Assembly (NCBI GenBank): GCA_018644745.1
Contig: JABGPX010000597.1
Span: forward strand, 1 to 6,460
Length of the DNA stretch: 6,460 nt
Source: Spirochaetales bacterium
GTDB lineage: Bacteria > Spirochaetota > Spirochaetia > ARS1246
Direction: 5' to 3'
In this document: one piece after another, positions 5,868-6,460 of the stretch
How the letters are laid out: every line of letters begins with the position of its first letter
Numbering within the stretch: the first letter of the stretch is position 1
Translations under genes and position numbers: made by a program
Notes under the pieces: generated by a model
Told to the model about the DNA's origin: nothing
What the model saw: the letters and a program-made list of their open reading frames with translations, nothing else
Databases searched by the model: none

Positions 5868-6460
5868 TCGGGTACACGCCGTAAGCATCCGCGGTCCGGT
5901 ACATAACCAAGGCATTTTCCGGCGGTATTGAGTTCACCAGAGTATTGCAGGTACTCAGAATAAAGCCTCCCCCGGGAGCTGCCGCATCGAGAGTCTTCTT
6001 AACCGTGTCTTCAACCTCTGCCGGGGTGCCGCGGGTCATTACATAGTCAAGATCAATATTCCCCATTAGGCATAGCTGGTCTCCATAATTCTTCTTGATA
6101 TGTTGAATGTCCATACCCGCGGAGGGCTGAAGCGATTGAAGACCGTCAAATCCGCTCTCGATTATATTATCCATCACTTTATTGAGATCGCCGTCGGAAT
6201 GAAGGAATACGGCCACATCTCGATATCTTTTTATCTCCCGGATCATTTCTTTATATCTGGGATAGATAATTTCCCGCATTATTTTGGGCGGTAGAAACAC
6301 TCCGGTGTTAAAGGCTATATCATCGGCAATAAGAATCGCATCGGCACCGCTATCGAGAAAGAGCTTTGCTTTTTCGATTTCAAACTCTGCCACCACGCCC
6401 GCGAGAATACCAATCTCCGTTGTATTGGTAAGGGCATAGATCATGAAGTCTTCCATCCCG
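5857..6460 (-). CDS. URO-D family protein, MtaA-like (5' end outside window)
   Basis: These are the C-terminal 200 or so residues of a second URO-D-family protein, read leftward and open at the right edge. The ATG at 6454-6456 has an open codon before it and lies mid-domain, so it is probably not the start; the N-terminal half is missing. Counting from that Met, family features are an aspartate-rich stretch LFLDSGADAILIADDIAFNTG (about 32-52), FLHSDGDLNKVMDNIIESGFDGLQSLQP (about 84-111), LCLMGNIDLDYV (about 128-139) and GGGFILSTCNTLVNSIPPEN (about 162-181). It aligns with the C-terminal half of the other URO-D-family protein in the window but differs at the putative metal site: H86-x-D88 replaces H-x-C, and Cys170 stands where the other has Asp. 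The reaction is unknown; methyl transfer or a decarboxylase-like activity are both possible. It is convergent with the permease gene and would need its own promoter, outside the window. Confidence 0.88.
   Translation of the reverse strand, partial: GMEDFMIYALTNTTEIGILAGVVAEFEIEKAKLFLDSGADAILIADDIAFNTGVFLPPKIMREIIYPRYKEMIREIKRYRDVAVFLHSDGDLNKVMDNIIESGFDGLQSLQPSAGMDIQHIKKNYGDQLCLMGNIDLDYVMTRGTPAEVEDTVKKTLDAAAPGGGFILSTCNTLVNSIPPENALVMYRTADAYGVYPISL

Noticed and set aside
6100..6294. Plus-strand open frame of 64 codons at the right end
   Set aside because: It lies opposite the conserved HSDGD-containing part of the minus-strand URO-D-family gene and has no recognisable features.

Overview
The window looks like chromosomal DNA of a diderm, probably anaerobic bacterium. 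My best guess is a spirochaete of the Treponema / Spirochaeta / Sphaerochaeta type. The main pointers are a sugar-binding protein whose signal peptide ends ...LVFA|GGQ with no lipobox cysteine, a form I associate with spirochaete transporters, and a URO-D-family gene on each side of a carbohydrate ABC cassette. No rRNA or other phylogenetic marker is present, so the assignment is an inference.

Layout. (1) Positions 1-811 (+) hold the 3' part of a membrane histidine kinase of the NarX/DesK/LiaS class. It overlaps by 14 bases a NarL/FixJ-type response regulator (798-1445). (2) The regulator's stop codon lies inside the Shine-Dalgarno sequence of a URO-D/MtaA-like gene (1456-2631), so the three genes look like one translationally coupled operon. 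(3) A short intergenic region (2632-2744) carries two near-identical palindromes 21 bp apart. Just downstream is a good sigma70-type promoter (TTTACA-N17-GATAAT), which puts the palindromes at about -63 and -42, the usual place for activator sites. (4) The promoter drives a CUT1 sugar-binding protein (2745-4025). A strong stem-loop with a U-rich tail (4039-4075) follows, then two MalF/MalG-like permeases (4104-5000 and 5016-5867). No ATPase gene is present. (5) A second URO-D-family gene (5857 to the right edge, minus strand, 5' end outside the window) converges on the last permease and overlaps its end by 11 bases.

Working model (inference): the two-component pair senses an extracytoplasmic cue and activates uptake of a sugar or sugar-like compound through the palindromic sites. 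The URO-D-type proteins would then act on that compound or on a methyl group derived from it. The two URO-D-family proteins carry complementary changes at the positions that bind zinc in MtaA/MtbA methyltransferases: one has H-x-C...D, the other H-x-D...C. This swap and the tandem-palindrome promoter are the two observations most worth following up. There is no sign of mobile elements, CRISPR, tRNA or rRNA. The only gene-free stretches are about 110 and 80 bases long.
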